From: an uncultured Oscillospiraceae bacterium
Lineage (GTDB): Bacteria; Bacillota_A; Clostridia; Oscillospirales; Oscillospiraceae
Assembly: GCA_934635515.1 (NCBI GenBank)
Contig: CAKTZK010000014.1
Span: forward strand, 1 to 23,502
Direction: 5' to 3'
DNA: 23,502 bases
Positions within the stretch are counted from its first letter, which is position 1; every line of letters begins with the position of its first letter. Position numbers and translations under genes: made by a program. Positions 7,971-16,887 of the stretch are shown piece after piece. The notes beneath the pieces were generated by a model. The model was given only the letters and a program-made list of their open reading frames with translations. It did not search any database and was not told where the DNA came from.

Positions 7971-8929
7971 AATACATTGGCATTGACATTGGCGCAACAA
8001 ATCTGAAGGCCGGACTGGTGGACGACCAGGGCTGCATTTTGGCGACCCAGAAGATGAAGGTGGCGCAGATCGAGTCTCCGGATTCCCTGGCCCGCCACAT
8101 GGCGCGCATGACCGAGGAGCTGGCCCGGGCCGTGGACGTTCCCATGGAGGAGATCTTTTCCATCGGCGTGGGGATCCCCGGCGTGGTGGAGATCCGGTCC
8201 GGCTCCTTGCAGTACAGCTGCAATCTGCCGTTTCGCAAGGTGCCTCTGCGCCGCCTGTTTCACCGATATTTAAATAAGCCCCTTTATCTGGAAAATGACG
8301 GCAACTGCGCCGCCGTGGGGGAGTACTATGCCGGTGCCGGCCGCAGCAGCAAGCGCTTTGTCATCGTCACCTTGGGCACGGGCATTGGCGGCGGCATCAT
8401 TCATAACGGCAAGATCTACCACGGCTCCAACGGTATGGCCGGCGAAGTGGGCCACATGAGCATTGAATATAACGGCCAGAGCTGTCCCTGCGGACGGAAG
8501 GGCTGCTGGGAGCGGTATGCCTCGGCCTCGGCGCTGAAGCGGCTGACCCAGCGCGTTATGGACGAAAATCCCGAGAGTATTCTGCGCCGGGTGGTGGACG
8601 AAAACGACGGCCACGTCAGCGGCCAGTCCGCCTTTATGGCGGCCCGCCGGGGCGACCCTATCGGGCAATATATCTGCAATACCTACATAAACTATCTGTG
8701 CGCCGGGATCGTGAATCTGGTGAACATTTTTCAGCCGGACACCCTGGCCATCGGCGGCGGTGTCAGCAACGAGCAGGACGAGCAGCTGCTGTTTCCCGTG
8801 CGGCGTATTGTGGCCCAGCAGAGCATACCCTGCGAGCCGGATAAGCGCACGCGCATCGTGAAGGCGGAGCTGGGGTCCAACGCGGGCATCATCGGCGCGG
8901 CCTTGCTGGGAAAGAAGAAACGCATTTAA
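7967..8929 (+). CDS. ROK-family sugar kinase, probable glucokinase
   Basis: ROK kinases phosphorylate glucose or another hexose or aminosugar with ATP in the cytoplasm. The 320-residue protein has the N-terminal phosphate-binding motif DIGATN at 7-12, a second glycine-rich stretch TLGTGIGGGI, and the ROK zinc site formed by His163, Cys173, Cys175 and Cys180 (CPCGRKGCWE). No N-terminal helix-turn-helix is present, so it is an enzyme and not a ROK repressor. The start overlaps the hprK stop codon by 4 bases, and GGAG (7954-7957) serves as ribosome binding site. Its position beside hprK fits a role in glucose entry into glycolysis, but sugar specificity cannot be read from the sequence; N-acetylglucosamine or N-acetylmannosamine are possible substrates. 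Confidence 0.9.
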   Translation: MKYIGIDIGATNLKAGLVDDQGCILATQKMKVAQIESPDSLARHMARMTEELARAVDVPMEEIFSIGVGIPGVVEIRSGSLQYSCNLPFRKVPLRRLFHRYLNKPLYLENDGNCAAVGEYYAGAGRSSKRFVIVTLGTGIGGGIIHNGKIYHGSNGMAGEVGHMSIEYNGQSCPCGRKGCWERYASASALKRLTQRVMDENPESILRRVVDENDGHVSGQSAFMAARRGDPIGQYICNTYINYLCAGIVNLVNIFQPDTLAIGGGVSNEQDEQLLFPVRRIVAQQSIPCEPDKRTRIVKAELGSNAGIIGAALLGKKKRI

Positions 8930-8940
8930 AGGAGCGGACT

Positions 8941-9855
8941 ATGACTTGGTTTGAAAAGCTGGACGAAGCGATAGAAAAATATCTGCCGGACCTTCCGGTG
9001 GAGCGGGATGTGCCTATGAGCCGGTTTACCTCCTTTCGCATCGGAGGTCCGGCCCAGCGGGTGGCCTGCCCCAAAAACCGGGAGCAGCTTGTGATCTTGC
9101 TGGGCCTGGCCCGGGACTGCGGCGCGCGGCCCTTTGTTATGGGTAACGGAACCAACCTCCTGGCCCCGGACGAGGGGCTTGAGCGCCTGGTGGTGCGTAC
9201 GGCAGGGGGGATGGACGCAGTTCGTCTCCTGGATGAGACTACCATCGAGGCGGATGCAGGGATATCCCTGGCACGTCTGGCTCTTTTTGCGCAAAATGCG
9301 GGGCTTACCGGCCTGGAGTTTGCCCACGGCATTCCCGGCAGCCTGGGGGGCGCGGTGTTTATGAACGCCGGTGCCTACGGCGGCGAAATGAAGCAGGTGG
9401 TGCAGGAGGTCACGGTGCTCACGGAGGAGGGGATTGCCCGTGTCTCCGAGGAGAAATGTGACTTTGGATACCGCCGCAGCGCCTTTTCCGACGGGAAAAG
9501 CGTGATCTTGGGCGCGAAGCTGCGTCTTTCCCAGGGGGATAGGGAGGAGATCGGCGCAAAAATGGCCCAGCTCATGGCCAAACGAAAGAGCAGCCAGCCT
9601 CTGGAGTTTCCCAGCGCCGGCAGCACCTTCAAGCGCCCGGAGGGCTACTTCGCAGGGACGCTGATCCAGGAAACGGGCCTGAAGGGGCTCACCGTAGGGG
9701 GCGCGCAGGTGTCGCAGAAGCATGCGGGCTTTGTCATCAACATCGGCGGGGCCACCTGCCGGGATGTGTGCGCACTCATCCGGGAAGTACAGGAAAAGGT
9801 GCAGCAGGCCCACGGCGTCACCCTGGAGCCCGAGGTAAAGATCATAGAAAACTGA
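8941..9855 (+). CDS. murB: UDP-N-acetylenolpyruvoylglucosamine reductase MurB
   Basis: MurB is the FAD enzyme that uses NADPH to reduce UDP-GlcNAc-enolpyruvate to UDP-MurNAc in peptidoglycan precursor synthesis. The 304-residue protein is the short (type II) form typical of Firmicutes. FAD-binding motifs are GNGTNLL (68-74) and GSLGGAVFMNAGAYGG (133-148). Tyr177-Arg178, Ser228 in SAGSTF (the expected proton donor) and Glu298 in LEPEV match the catalytic positions of the family. AAAGGAG (8928-8934) lies six bases before the ATG and overlaps the stop codon of the ROK kinase gene. murB inside an hprK-rapZ-yvcK cluster is a recurrent Clostridia arrangement. Confidence 0.97.
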   Translation: MTWFEKLDEAIEKYLPDLPVERDVPMSRFTSFRIGGPAQRVACPKNREQLVILLGLARDCGARPFVMGNGTNLLAPDEGLERLVVRTAGGMDAVRLLDETTIEADAGISLARLALFAQNAGLTGLEFAHGIPGSLGGAVFMNAGAYGGEMKQVVQEVTVLTEEGIARVSEEKCDFGYRRSAFSDGKSVILGAKLRLSQGDREEIGAKMAQLMAKRKSSQPLEFPSAGSTFKRPEGYFAGTLIQETGLKGLTVGGAQVSQKHAGFVINIGGATCRDVCALIREVQEKVQQAHGVTLEPEVKIIEN

Positions 9856-9867
9856 AAGGAGCGGGGC

Positions 9868-10725
9868 ATGGAGATATTGGTCATATCCGGCCTGTCCGGA
9901 AGCGGGAAGAGTAAGGCCGCCTCCTATCTGGAGGACATTGGCTATTATATTGTGGATAATCTTCCGGCGGAGATGATGGTCGTTTTCGCTGAGTTCTGTG
10001 CGGCGTCCAAGGGTCGGTACGACCGGGTGGCGCTGGTGTATGATGTGCGCACCGGAGAGCCGGCCCAAAAGCTCATTGATGCGCTGGAGCACATGAAGTC
10101 TGCGGGCATTTATTGCCGCATGCTCTTTTTGGAGGCGGATAACCAGTCCATTATCAACCGCTATAAGGAGACCCGGCGCACGCACCCTCTGGCCAGCGGC
10201 GGCGTAAGCGTGGCTCAGGCCCTGCAGAAGGAGCGCACGCTGCTGCAGCCGGTCCGGGATCACGCGGACTATGTGCTCAATACCTCCGGTTTTTCCACAT
10301 CCAAGCTCCATGCGGAGATCCTGAATCTGTTCAGCGACGCGTCGCTGGAAGATGGGATGCATGTAAATGTCCTCTCCTTCGGATTCAAAAACGGCATCCC
10401 TGTGGAGGCGGACCTGGTGATGGACGTGCGCTTCATGCCCAACCCTTATTACATTGAGGAGCTGAAGCATAAAACGGGTCTGGACGATGGGGTGAGCAAT
10501 TATGTTTTCAGCTTCGGCCAGACAAAAGAGTTTATGAAGCGGCTGGAGGATATGATGTCCTTCCTGCTGCCGCTTTACAGCGAAGAGGGGAAGACGGTAC
10601 TGGTCATCGCCATTGGCTGCACCGGCGGGCATCACCGCTCGGTGGCCATTGCCCACGCGCTGGCGGAATATATCCAGAAGTGCGGCTATCCCGTCACCGA
10701 GACCCACCGGGATATCACCCGGTAA
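9868..10725 (+). CDS. rapZ: RapZ-family nucleotide-binding protein (YvcJ)
   Basis: RapZ/YvcJ proteins bind and hydrolyse nucleotides. In E. coli RapZ is an RNA adaptor controlling GlmS; in Bacillus the homologue YvcJ affects competence, and its partner in Clostridia is not established. The 285-residue protein has Walker A GLSGSGKS at 8-15. Its C-terminal domain carries DVRFMPNPYY at 186-195 and GCTGGHHRS at 250-258, the most conserved segments of the family. AAAGGAG overlaps the murB stop codon and sets the start. The gene is followed after 11 bases by yvcK, the usual order. Confidence 0.96.
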   Translation: MEILVISGLSGSGKSKAASYLEDIGYYIVDNLPAEMMVVFAEFCAASKGRYDRVALVYDVRTGEPAQKLIDALEHMKSAGIYCRMLFLEADNQSIINRYKETRRTHPLASGGVSVAQALQKERTLLQPVRDHADYVLNTSGFSTSKLHAEILNLFSDASLEDGMHVNVLSFGFKNGIPVEADLVMDVRFMPNPYYIEELKHKTGLDDGVSNYVFSFGQTKEFMKRLEDMMSFLLPLYSEEGKTVLVIAIGCTGGHHRSVAIAHALAEYIQKCGYPVTETHRDITR

Positions 10726-10736
10726 AAGGAGCAGGG

Positions 10737-11783
10737 ATGGAGAGCGAATATTATCACGTTGCCCCGGAAAACGGGCCGCGCATCGTTGTTATCGGCGGCG
10801 GCCACGGGCAATCGACGCTTTTACGGGGCCTGAAGCTTTACAGCAAGAATCTTACGGCCATCGTGGCCGTCACCGATGACGGAGGCGGCTCCGGTGTGCT
10901 TCGCCGGGATCTGGGCATGCTCCCGCCGGGAGACATCCGAAACTGCATGGAGGCTCTGGCCAACGCCGAGCCCATCATGACTCAGCTTATGAGCTATCGT
11001 TTCACCGAGGGCACCCTTGCCGGGCAGAGCTTCGGCAATCTGCTTTTGGCGGCCCTGAACGGGATCATGCCCAGCTTTGACCAGGCTGTGGCGGGCCTGA
11101 GCCAGGTGCTGGCTATCACGGGCCGGGTGCTGCCGGTGACCAATGCCAACATCCGCCTGGAGGCGGAATTTGTTAACGGAAGCCGGGTAAAAGGAGAGTC
11201 CAGCATTTGCCGGAAAATGCAGACGGAAAACTGCCGCCTGCGTTGCGTGAAGCTGCGGCCGAAGCATGCCAGGGCTCTGCCGGAGGCCATTGCGGCCATT
11301 CGGGAGGCGGATCTCATCGTTCTGGCTCCCGGCAGCCTCTACACCAGCATTATCCCCAATCTGCTGGTGGACGGCATTGTGCACGCCATTATGAAAAGCA
11401 ATTCCATGAAGGTCTACATCTGCAATGTAATGACCGAGAGCGGCGAGACCGACGGCTATACCGTCAGCGACCATGTCCGCGCTCTGTTTGACCACTCCCG
11501 CTACGGCCTGTTTGACCTCTGCATGGTCAACTCCGCGCCGCTGCCGCGCATCATTGCCCAGCGCTACGCCCGAGAGGGCAGCGCGCCGGTGTTTTGCGAT
11601 GAAAAAGAGTGCGCGCGCCTGGGGGTGGAGGTCATTTCCCGGCCAATATGCGCGGTGGAGAATCAGGTCATTCGCCACAACCCCGGCCATCTGGCGGCGG
11701 AGCTGATGGCGCTCTACCGCCAGCGCACCATCCGCGTGGTAGAGAAAAAGACGGGCTTTGCCAAAAACCGGATGGAAAAATAG
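10737..11783 (+). CDS. yvcK: Gluconeogenesis factor YvcK/CofD-like protein
   Basis: YvcK proteins bind UDP-sugars (UDP-glucose, UDP-GlcNAc) and in B. subtilis are needed for normal growth and cell shape on gluconeogenic carbon sources; in several Gram-positives they are phosphorylated by PASTA kinases. The 348-residue protein shows the CofD-like nucleotide fold with GGGHGQS at 20-26, TDDGGGSG at 46-53, PPGDIRN at 63-69 and GQSFGNLLLAAL further on. The start at 10737 is supported by AAAAGGAG (10724-10731) and by conservation beginning just after it; an in-frame ATG at 10680 would overlap rapZ by 46 bases. It lies between rapZ and whiA as in most Firmicutes. Confidence 0.95.
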   Translation: MESEYYHVAPENGPRIVVIGGGHGQSTLLRGLKLYSKNLTAIVAVTDDGGGSGVLRRDLGMLPPGDIRNCMEALANAEPIMTQLMSYRFTEGTLAGQSFGNLLLAALNGIMPSFDQAVAGLSQVLAITGRVLPVTNANIRLEAEFVNGSRVKGESSICRKMQTENCRLRCVKLRPKHARALPEAIAAIREADLIVLAPGSLYTSIIPNLLVDGIVHAIMKSNSMKVYICNVMTESGETDGYTVSDHVRALFDHSRYGLFDLCMVNSAPLPRIIAQRYAREGSAPVFCDEKECARLGVEVISRPICAVENQVIRHNPGHLAAELMALYRQRTIRVVEKKTGFAKNRMEK

Positions 11784-11791
11784 GAGGAAAT

Positions 11792-12700
11792 ATGCAGTCC
11801 TTTGCCTATCAGGTGAAAAGTGAATTGTGCCGGATGCCGGTGCAGCGGATCTGCTGCGCCCGGGCGGAGGCCTACGGTATTCTGCTTTATTGCAATACCT
11901 TCAACGCCCAGGAGATCCGTATCATTACCGAAAATCCCGAGTTCGCAAAGCGCCTGCCCAAGCTCTTTCACCGGGCCTTTAATCTGCGCTTTGATCGCCT
12001 GCCCCAGGAGCGGGAGGGAAGGGAAAAGCTGATTTTCCAGATCACGGACCCGGAAAAGCTGGAAAAGATCATCAGCCAGTTTGGCTATGAGGCCAGGCAG
12101 ACCCTGGCGCTGCATATCAATTTCGGCGTTTTGGAGGAGGACTGCTGCCGTACTTCGTTTCTGCGGGGGGCCTTTCTTTCCGGCGGCAGCGTCACGGACC
12201 CGGAAAAGCGCTACCACCTGGAGCTGGCGGGCAACCACCGGCAGGCCAGCCGGGAACTGTGCGCCCTGCTGACGGAAATGGGCTTTATGCCCCGGATGGT
12301 GACCCGGGGCGCGTCCACGGTAATCTATTTTAAGCAGAGCGAGCACATAGAGGACCTGCTGACCAAGCTGGGCGCCCCGGTGGCCGCCATGGACATCATG
12401 ACCACAAAGGTGGACAAGGCCATCCGCAACGGCGCCAACCGTGCTATGAACTGCGACATTGCCAATGTGAATAAAATTTTGGAGGCGGCCACCGAGCAGC
12501 AGTCCGCCATCGAAGCCCTGGCCAAAAGCGGCAAGCTGGACCGCCTGCCGGAAAAGCTGCAGCAGACGGCGCAGCTTCGGCTGGAGCATCCGGAGCTGTC
12601 TCTTTCCCAGCTGGCGGAGCTGTGCGACCCGCCGGTGTCCAAGTCCTGCATGAACCACCGTATGAGAAAGCTCAACGAGGAGGCAAAGAAGCTGCTATGA
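11792..12700 (+). CDS. whiA: DNA-binding protein WhiA
   Basis: WhiA is a conserved DNA-binding protein of Gram-positive bacteria: a sporulation regulator in Streptomyces, and in B. subtilis linked to cell division and chromosome segregation. The 302-residue protein has the N-terminal LAGLIDADG-homing-endonuclease-like fold, without obvious catalytic acidic pairs (FLRGAFLSGGSV segment). A C-terminal helix-turn-helix (about 262-302) contains the family hallmark PVSKSCMNHRMRKL. The start is set by AGGAGG (11782-11787), four bases upstream of the ATG. The open frame extends further upstream, but only as a shadow of yvcK. The gene overlaps the next one by 4 bases. Confidence 0.96.
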   Translation: MQSFAYQVKSELCRMPVQRICCARAEAYGILLYCNTFNAQEIRIITENPEFAKRLPKLFHRAFNLRFDRLPQEREGREKLIFQITDPEKLEKIISQFGYEARQTLALHINFGVLEEDCCRTSFLRGAFLSGGSVTDPEKRYHLELAGNHRQASRELCALLTEMGFMPRMVTRGASTVIYFKQSEHIEDLLTKLGAPVAAMDIMTTKVDKAIRNGANRAMNCDIANVNKILEAATEQQSAIEALAKSGKLDRLPEKLQQTAQLRLEHPELSLSQLAELCDPPVSKSCMNHRMRKLNEEAKKLL

Positions 12701-13146
12701 ATAAAATGGACAAGTGCAAAGCAGCCCGGGATTACCATGTCTGCGGCTGTAACTGCGGCCAGAGCATCCTGGCGGCCTTTCATGAGGAGATGGGCCTGAC
12801 GGAGGAGCAGTGCCTGGCCCTGGCCGGCGGTATGGGCGGCGGGATGCGCTGCGGCAGCATCTGCGGCGCCATCAGCGGCGGCATTTTGGTGCTGGGGATG
12901 CTGTTTCCGGCCAGACCCGGAGAGGGACCCGCTGCCAAGCGCCGCATCACCCAGCAGACCCAGGAATATATCCGCCGCTTTCGGGAGCGGTTTGTGGACC
13001 GTGACTGCTCGGATCTGTTAAAGCGCAAGGACCTTACGCCCACTCCGCAGACCCAAGCCCTGGGCGTAACGGACCACTGCGGCATCCTCATCGTGTCCGC
13101 CGTGGAGATCTTGTGCGACTACATCGCTGAACTTAAAGGGGAATAA
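12697..13146 (+). CDS. C_GCAxxG_C_C family protein
   Basis: This 149-residue protein has the family pattern of spaced cysteines and glycines: Cys16-Gly-Cys-Asn-Cys20-Gly-Gln at the start, then GGMGGGMRCGSICGAISGG with Cys52 and Cys56, then a DCSDLL segment and a late DHCG. Members are small, often found near redox or transport genes, and are proposed to bind a metal or cofactor through the cysteines; no biochemical role is established. The ATG overlaps the whiA stop codon (ATGA) and AGGAGG (12678-12683) lies 13 bases upstream; an ATG at 12706 is a possible alternative start. It is cotranscribed with whiA and dnaE (1-base gap) and takes the place where Clostridia often carry an HPr-like gene. 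Confidence 0.85.
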   Translation: MNKMDKCKAARDYHVCGCNCGQSILAAFHEEMGLTEEQCLALAGGMGGGMRCGSICGAISGGILVLGMLFPARPGEGPAAKRRITQQTQEYIRRFRERFVDRDCSDLLKRKDLTPTPQTQALGVTDHCGILIVSAVEILCDYIAELKGE

Positions 13147-13147
13147 T

Positions 13148-16100
13148 ATGGCATTTGTGCATCTGCATGTGCATACGGAATACAGCCTTCTGGACGGCGC
13201 CTGCCGCATCCGGGACCTGCCGCGCCGCATCAAGGAGATGGGGCAGACGGCCTGCGCCATTACCGACCACGGCGTTATGTACGGGGCCATTGATTTTTAC
13301 CGGGCCTGCAAGGCTGAGGGTATCCATCCCGTCATTGGCTGCGAGGTCTATGTGGCCGCCCGGACCCGTTTCGATAAAATTCATGAGTACGATGCCGAGT
13401 CCCGGCACCTGGTGCTGCTGTGCAAAAACGAAACCGGATACCGAAACCTATCCTATATGGTGAGCCAGGCCTTTGTGGAGGGCTTTTACATAAAGCCCCG
13501 CATCGATTTGGACCTGCTGCGGGAGCACTCCGAGGGCCTCATCGCCCTGTCCGCGTGCCTGGCCGGAGAGATCCCCAAGCGTATCCTCCACGGGAACTAT
13601 GACGGCGCCAGGGAATACGCCCTGCAGATGCAGGAGATATTCGGGCCGGATAACTTCTATCTGGAGCTGCAGGACCACGGCATCCCCGACCAGGCAGAGG
13701 TCAATCGCAGCCTGCTGAAGATCCACCAGGAAACAGGCATCCCCCTGGTCTGCACCAATGACGCCCATTATATCCGCAAGGAGGATGCCGAGAGCCACGA
13801 TATCCTTTTGTGCATCCAGACCGGCAAGACCGTGGACGATGAAAATCGCATGCGCTATGAGCCCCGGAACTTCTATCTTCGCTCTACGGAGGAGATGGAG
13901 GCCCTGTTTTCCGCTTATCCTGAGGCGGTGGAGAATACCCAGCGCATCGCTGACCGCTGCCAAATGGAGTTTACCTTCGGCAAGTATCACCTGCCGGAAT
14001 TCAAGCTGCCTCCGGGATACGACTCGCCCACGTATCTGCGCAAGCTCTGCGACGAGGGCTTTGCCGAGCGATACGGCACGCAGAAGGAGAGCTACCGCAA
14101 GCAGCTGACCTACGAGCTGGACATGATCGAGAAAATGGGCTTTACGGACTATTTCCTCATTGTCTCCGACTTCGTCCGCTACGCCAAGAGCGTGGGGATC
14201 CCCGTGGGGCCCGGCCGCGGCTCTGCCGCCGGGAGTATGGTGTCTTACTGCCTGCATATCACGGACATCGACCCCATGGAGTATAACCTCTATTTTGAGC
14301 GGTTCCTAAATCCCGAACGGGTGTCCATGCCCGATATCGATATGGACTTCGGCGATACCCGCCGCGAGGAAGTGGTGGACTATGTCCGGAGGAAATACGG
14401 CGATGACCATGTGGCCCAGATCGTTACCTTCGGCACCATGGCCGCCCGAGCGGCCATCCGGGATGTGGGCCGGGTCTTGAATATCCCCTATAACGATGTG
14501 GATGCCGTGGCCAAGCTGGTGCCCACCGCCCTGCATATCACCCTGGATGATGCGCTGAAGCTCTCCAAGCAGCTGAAGGATCAGTATGACACCGACCCGC
14601 AGATCCACCGTCTTATCGACATGGCCAAGGCCCTGGAGGGTATGCCCCGCCACGCCTCCACCCATGCCGCTGGTGTGGTTATCACCAAGAAGCCGGTGTA
14701 TGAATATGTACCCCTGGCCCGGAACGATGAGTCCATCGTCTGCCAGTACACCATGGTCACCCTGGAGGAGCTGGGCCTGCTGAAAATGGACTTTCTGGGC
14801 CTGCGTAACCTGACGGTGTTGGACGATGCCATCAAGATGCTGCCGGATAAGGATTTTGACCTGCTGAAGATCCCCATGGACGACCCGGAGGTTTTCGGTA
14901 TGCTCACCCAGGGCAAGACCTCCGGCGTATTCCAGATGGAGTCCACGGGCATGACCGGCGTGTGCCTGGGCCTCAAGCCCCAGAGCATCGAGGATATCAC
15001 CGCCATCATAGCCCTCTACCGTCCCGGCCCCATGGAGTCCATTCCCCGGTTCATCGCCTGCAAGCAGGACCCCAAGCTGATCACCTATAAGCACCCGTCC
15101 CTGGAGCCGATCCTGTCCGTTACCTACGGCTGCATCGTGTATCAGGAGCAGGTGATCCAGATCTTCCAGCAGCTGGGCGGCTATTCTCTGGGCCAGGCGG
15201 ACATGGTGCGCCGGGCCATCTCTAAGAAAAAGGCCAAGGAGATCGAAAAGGAGCGCTACTCCTTCGTCCATGGCGATGCGGAGCGGGGCATCAAGGGCTG
15301 CATCGCAAACGGCATCCCCGAGGCCACCGCCGAGGCCATCTATGACGAGATCTACGATTTTGCCAACTACGCCTTCAACAAGGCCCACGCCGTCAGCTAT
15401 GCGGTGGTGGCCTATCAGACGGCCTATTTTAAGTGCCATTATACCAAGGAGTATATGGCGGCCCTGCTGACCTCCGTGCTGCACAATTCGGACAAGGTGG
15501 CCGAGTATATCGCTGAGTGCCGTGACTGCGGCATCCAGGTCCTGCCGCCGGATATCAACCATTCCTATGACGGTTTTACCGTGGAGGGGGAGAATATCCG
15601 CTTCGGCCTGGTGGCCATTAAGAACATAGGCCGCGGCTTCATTCAGACGCTTATTGCGCGGCGTGACAAGGACGGACCCTTTACATCCTTTCAGGACTTC
15701 TGCCAGCGGATGGATGACGCGGCGGACATGAATAAGCGTGCCGTGGAAAACCTGATCCGCAGCGGCGCCTTCGATTCTCTGGGCGCCAGACGCTCCCAGC
15801 TGGTGAAGGTGTTTGAGTCGGTGATGGACAGCGTGGCTCTTGCCCGGCGGCAGAATCTGGACGGACAGATGGACTTTTTCAGCATGGGGCCAACGGCCTC
15901 CGTCAAGCTCCAGCAGATGCATCTGCCGGATATTCCGGAGTTTTCCGCCATGGAGCTTATGACCATGGAAAAGGAAACCACGGGCCTGTTCCTGTCGGGC
16001 CATCCCATGAGCGACTATCGGGACCTGGCCAAGTCCGCCGGTGCTACGCCCATCCACGATATTCTGGAGGATTTTGCGCAGGAGGGAGGCCCCACCCGCT

Positions 16101-16630
16101 TTGCCGACGGCCAGTCCATCTGCGTTGCCGGTGTGGTTACCTCCAGCAAGACCCGCACTACGAAAAATAATTCGCTCATGGCCTATGTTATGGTGGAGGA
16201 CGAGATCGCCTCCATTGAGCTGCTGTGCTTTCAGCGCTCCATTGATAAGTGCGGCGTGTATATGCAGGTGAATCTGCCTGTACTGGTGACCGGACGCCTT
16301 TCCGTGCGGGACGAGAAGCCGCCCCAGATCCTGTGCGACACTATTTATCCCCTGGAAAGCCAGCGGGAGCTGCCGTCTGCGGAGAGGAAGAAGCCTTCGG
16401 TGCAGCAAAACGCGCAGCTGTTTCTGAAGGCCCCGGGGATCGACAGCCGTGAATTCCGTCACCTTCGCCTGGTGATGACCATGTTTGAGGGGGATATGCC
16501 GGTGAAGGTCCGCATGGCGGACACCGGCAAGCTTTTCGGCGCCACCTGCCAGAATCATCCGGCTTTTCTGCAGGAATGTGAGCAGTGGCTGGGAAAAGAG
16601 AACGTTGTCTTGCGCGTAAAAGAGTCATAA
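13148..16630 (+). CDS. dnaE: DNA polymerase III subunit alpha (DnaE)
   Basis: DnaE is a family-C replicative polymerase; in Firmicutes that also carry PolC it mainly extends primers on the lagging strand. The 1160-residue protein begins with a PHP domain (HLHVHTEYSLLDG at 5-17, ITDHG at 38-42). The palm has GPGRGSAAGS and the aspartate motif PDIDMDF at 395-401, with the third catalytic aspartate at 548 (MDFLGLRNL). QMDFF at 907-911 fits an internal sliding-clamp-binding motif. An OB-fold domain lies near 985-1075, and a short C-terminal domain follows. AAAGGGG lies just upstream of the ATG, and the gene follows the C_GCAxxG_C_C gene after 1 base. It is the last gene of the operon and ends in a long hairpin. 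Confidence 0.97.
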   Translation: MAFVHLHVHTEYSLLDGACRIRDLPRRIKEMGQTACAITDHGVMYGAIDFYRACKAEGIHPVIGCEVYVAARTRFDKIHEYDAESRHLVLLCKNETGYRNLSYMVSQAFVEGFYIKPRIDLDLLREHSEGLIALSACLAGEIPKRILHGNYDGAREYALQMQEIFGPDNFYLELQDHGIPDQAEVNRSLLKIHQETGIPLVCTNDAHYIRKEDAESHDILLCIQTGKTVDDENRMRYEPRNFYLRSTEEMEALFSAYPEAVENTQRIADRCQMEFTFGKYHLPEFKLPPGYDSPTYLRKLCDEGFAERYGTQKESYRKQLTYELDMIEKMGFTDYFLIVSDFVRYAKSVGIPVGPGRGSAAGSMVSYCLHITDIDPMEYNLYFERFLNPERVSMPDIDMDFGDTRREEVVDYVRRKYGDDHVAQIVTFGTMAARAAIRDVGRVLNIPYNDVDAVAKLVPTALHITLDDALKLSKQLKDQYDTDPQIHRLIDMAKALEGMPRHASTHAAGVVITKKPVYEYVPLARNDESIVCQYTMVTLEELGLLKMDFLGLRNLTVLDDAIKMLPDKDFDLLKIPMDDPEVFGMLTQGKTSGVFQMESTGMTGVCLGLKPQSIEDITAIIALYRPGPMESIPRFIACKQDPKLITYKHPSLEPILSVTYGCIVYQEQVIQIFQQLGGYSLGQADMVRRAISKKKAKEIEKERYSFVHGDAERGIKGCIANGIPEATAEAIYDEIYDFANYAFNKAHAVSYAVVAYQTAYFKCHYTKEYMAALLTSVLHNSDKVAEYIAECRDCGIQVLPPDINHSYDGFTVEGENIRFGLVAIKNIGRGFIQTLIARRDKDGPFTSFQDFCQRMDDAADMNKRAVENLIRSGAFDSLGARRSQLVKVFESVMDSVALARRQNLDGQMDFFSMGPTASVKLQQMHLPDIPEFSAMELMTMEKETTGLFLSGHPMSDYRDLAKSAGATPIHDILEDFAQEGGPTRFADGQSICVAGVVTSSKTRTTKNNSLMAYVMVEDEIASIELLCFQRSIDKCGVYMQVNLPVLVTGRLSVRDEKPPQILCDTIYPLESQRELPSAERKKPSVQQNAQLFLKAPGIDSREFRHLRLVMTMFEGDMPVKVRMADTGKLFGATCQNHPAFLQECEQWLGKENVVLRVKES

Positions 16631-16631
16631 A

Positions 16632-16677
16632 AATAAATCCATCGGTGCAGCCTTATGGCCGCACCGATGGATTTATT
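16632..16677. terminator. Bidirectional terminator between dnaE and the ferredoxin gene
   Basis: AATAAATCCATCGGTGC (16632-16648) is perfectly complementary to 16661-16677. After one mismatch the stem continues as GCC/GGC around a TTAT loop. On the minus strand it is followed by a T-rich stretch (TTTTAT), so it should serve the ferredoxin transcript; on the + strand it ends dnaE. Confidence 0.85.
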
Positions 16678-16686
16678 CAGCTTGCT

Positions 16687-16875
16687 TTACTCGTCCCAGG
16701 CAATGGCCTGCACCGGGCAGGCGTCGATGGCCTCCTGTACGGCGGCGCGGTTTTCCTCCGTCGTGTGGCCGCAGGCCTCCGCTTTTCCGTCGGCGTTTAC
16801 CTCAAAGACCTCCGGCACCGTGCTGATGCACAGGCCGCATCCGATACAGGTGTCCTGGTTTACAGTGGCTTTCAT
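16687..16875 (-). CDS. Small [4Fe-4S] ferredoxin
   Basis: This 62-residue electron-transfer protein carries the single-cluster ferredoxin pattern Cys10-x2-Cys13-x2-Cys16 with the fourth ligand Cys53 followed by proline. One further cysteine (Cys35) lies in the middle, where two-cluster ferredoxins have a second motif, so one [4Fe-4S] cluster is expected. AGGAGG (minus strand, 16884-16889) sits eight bases before the ATG and overlaps the TAG stop codon of the upstream cupin gene, so the two form an operon. Its redox partner is not evident. The hydroxylase at 3764 would need an electron acceptor, but nothing links the two. Confidence 0.93.
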   Translation of the reverse strand: MKATVNQDTCIGCGLCISTVPEVFEVNADGKAEACGHTTEENRAAVQEAIDACPVQAIAWDE

Positions 16876-16887
16876 ACTGGCATCCTC

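Noticed and set aside
11609..11791. N-terminal extension of WhiA from an upstream in-frame ATG
   Set aside because: The extension lies within yvcK, is not WhiA-like, and the ATG at 11792 has a strong ribosome binding site and begins the conserved sequence.
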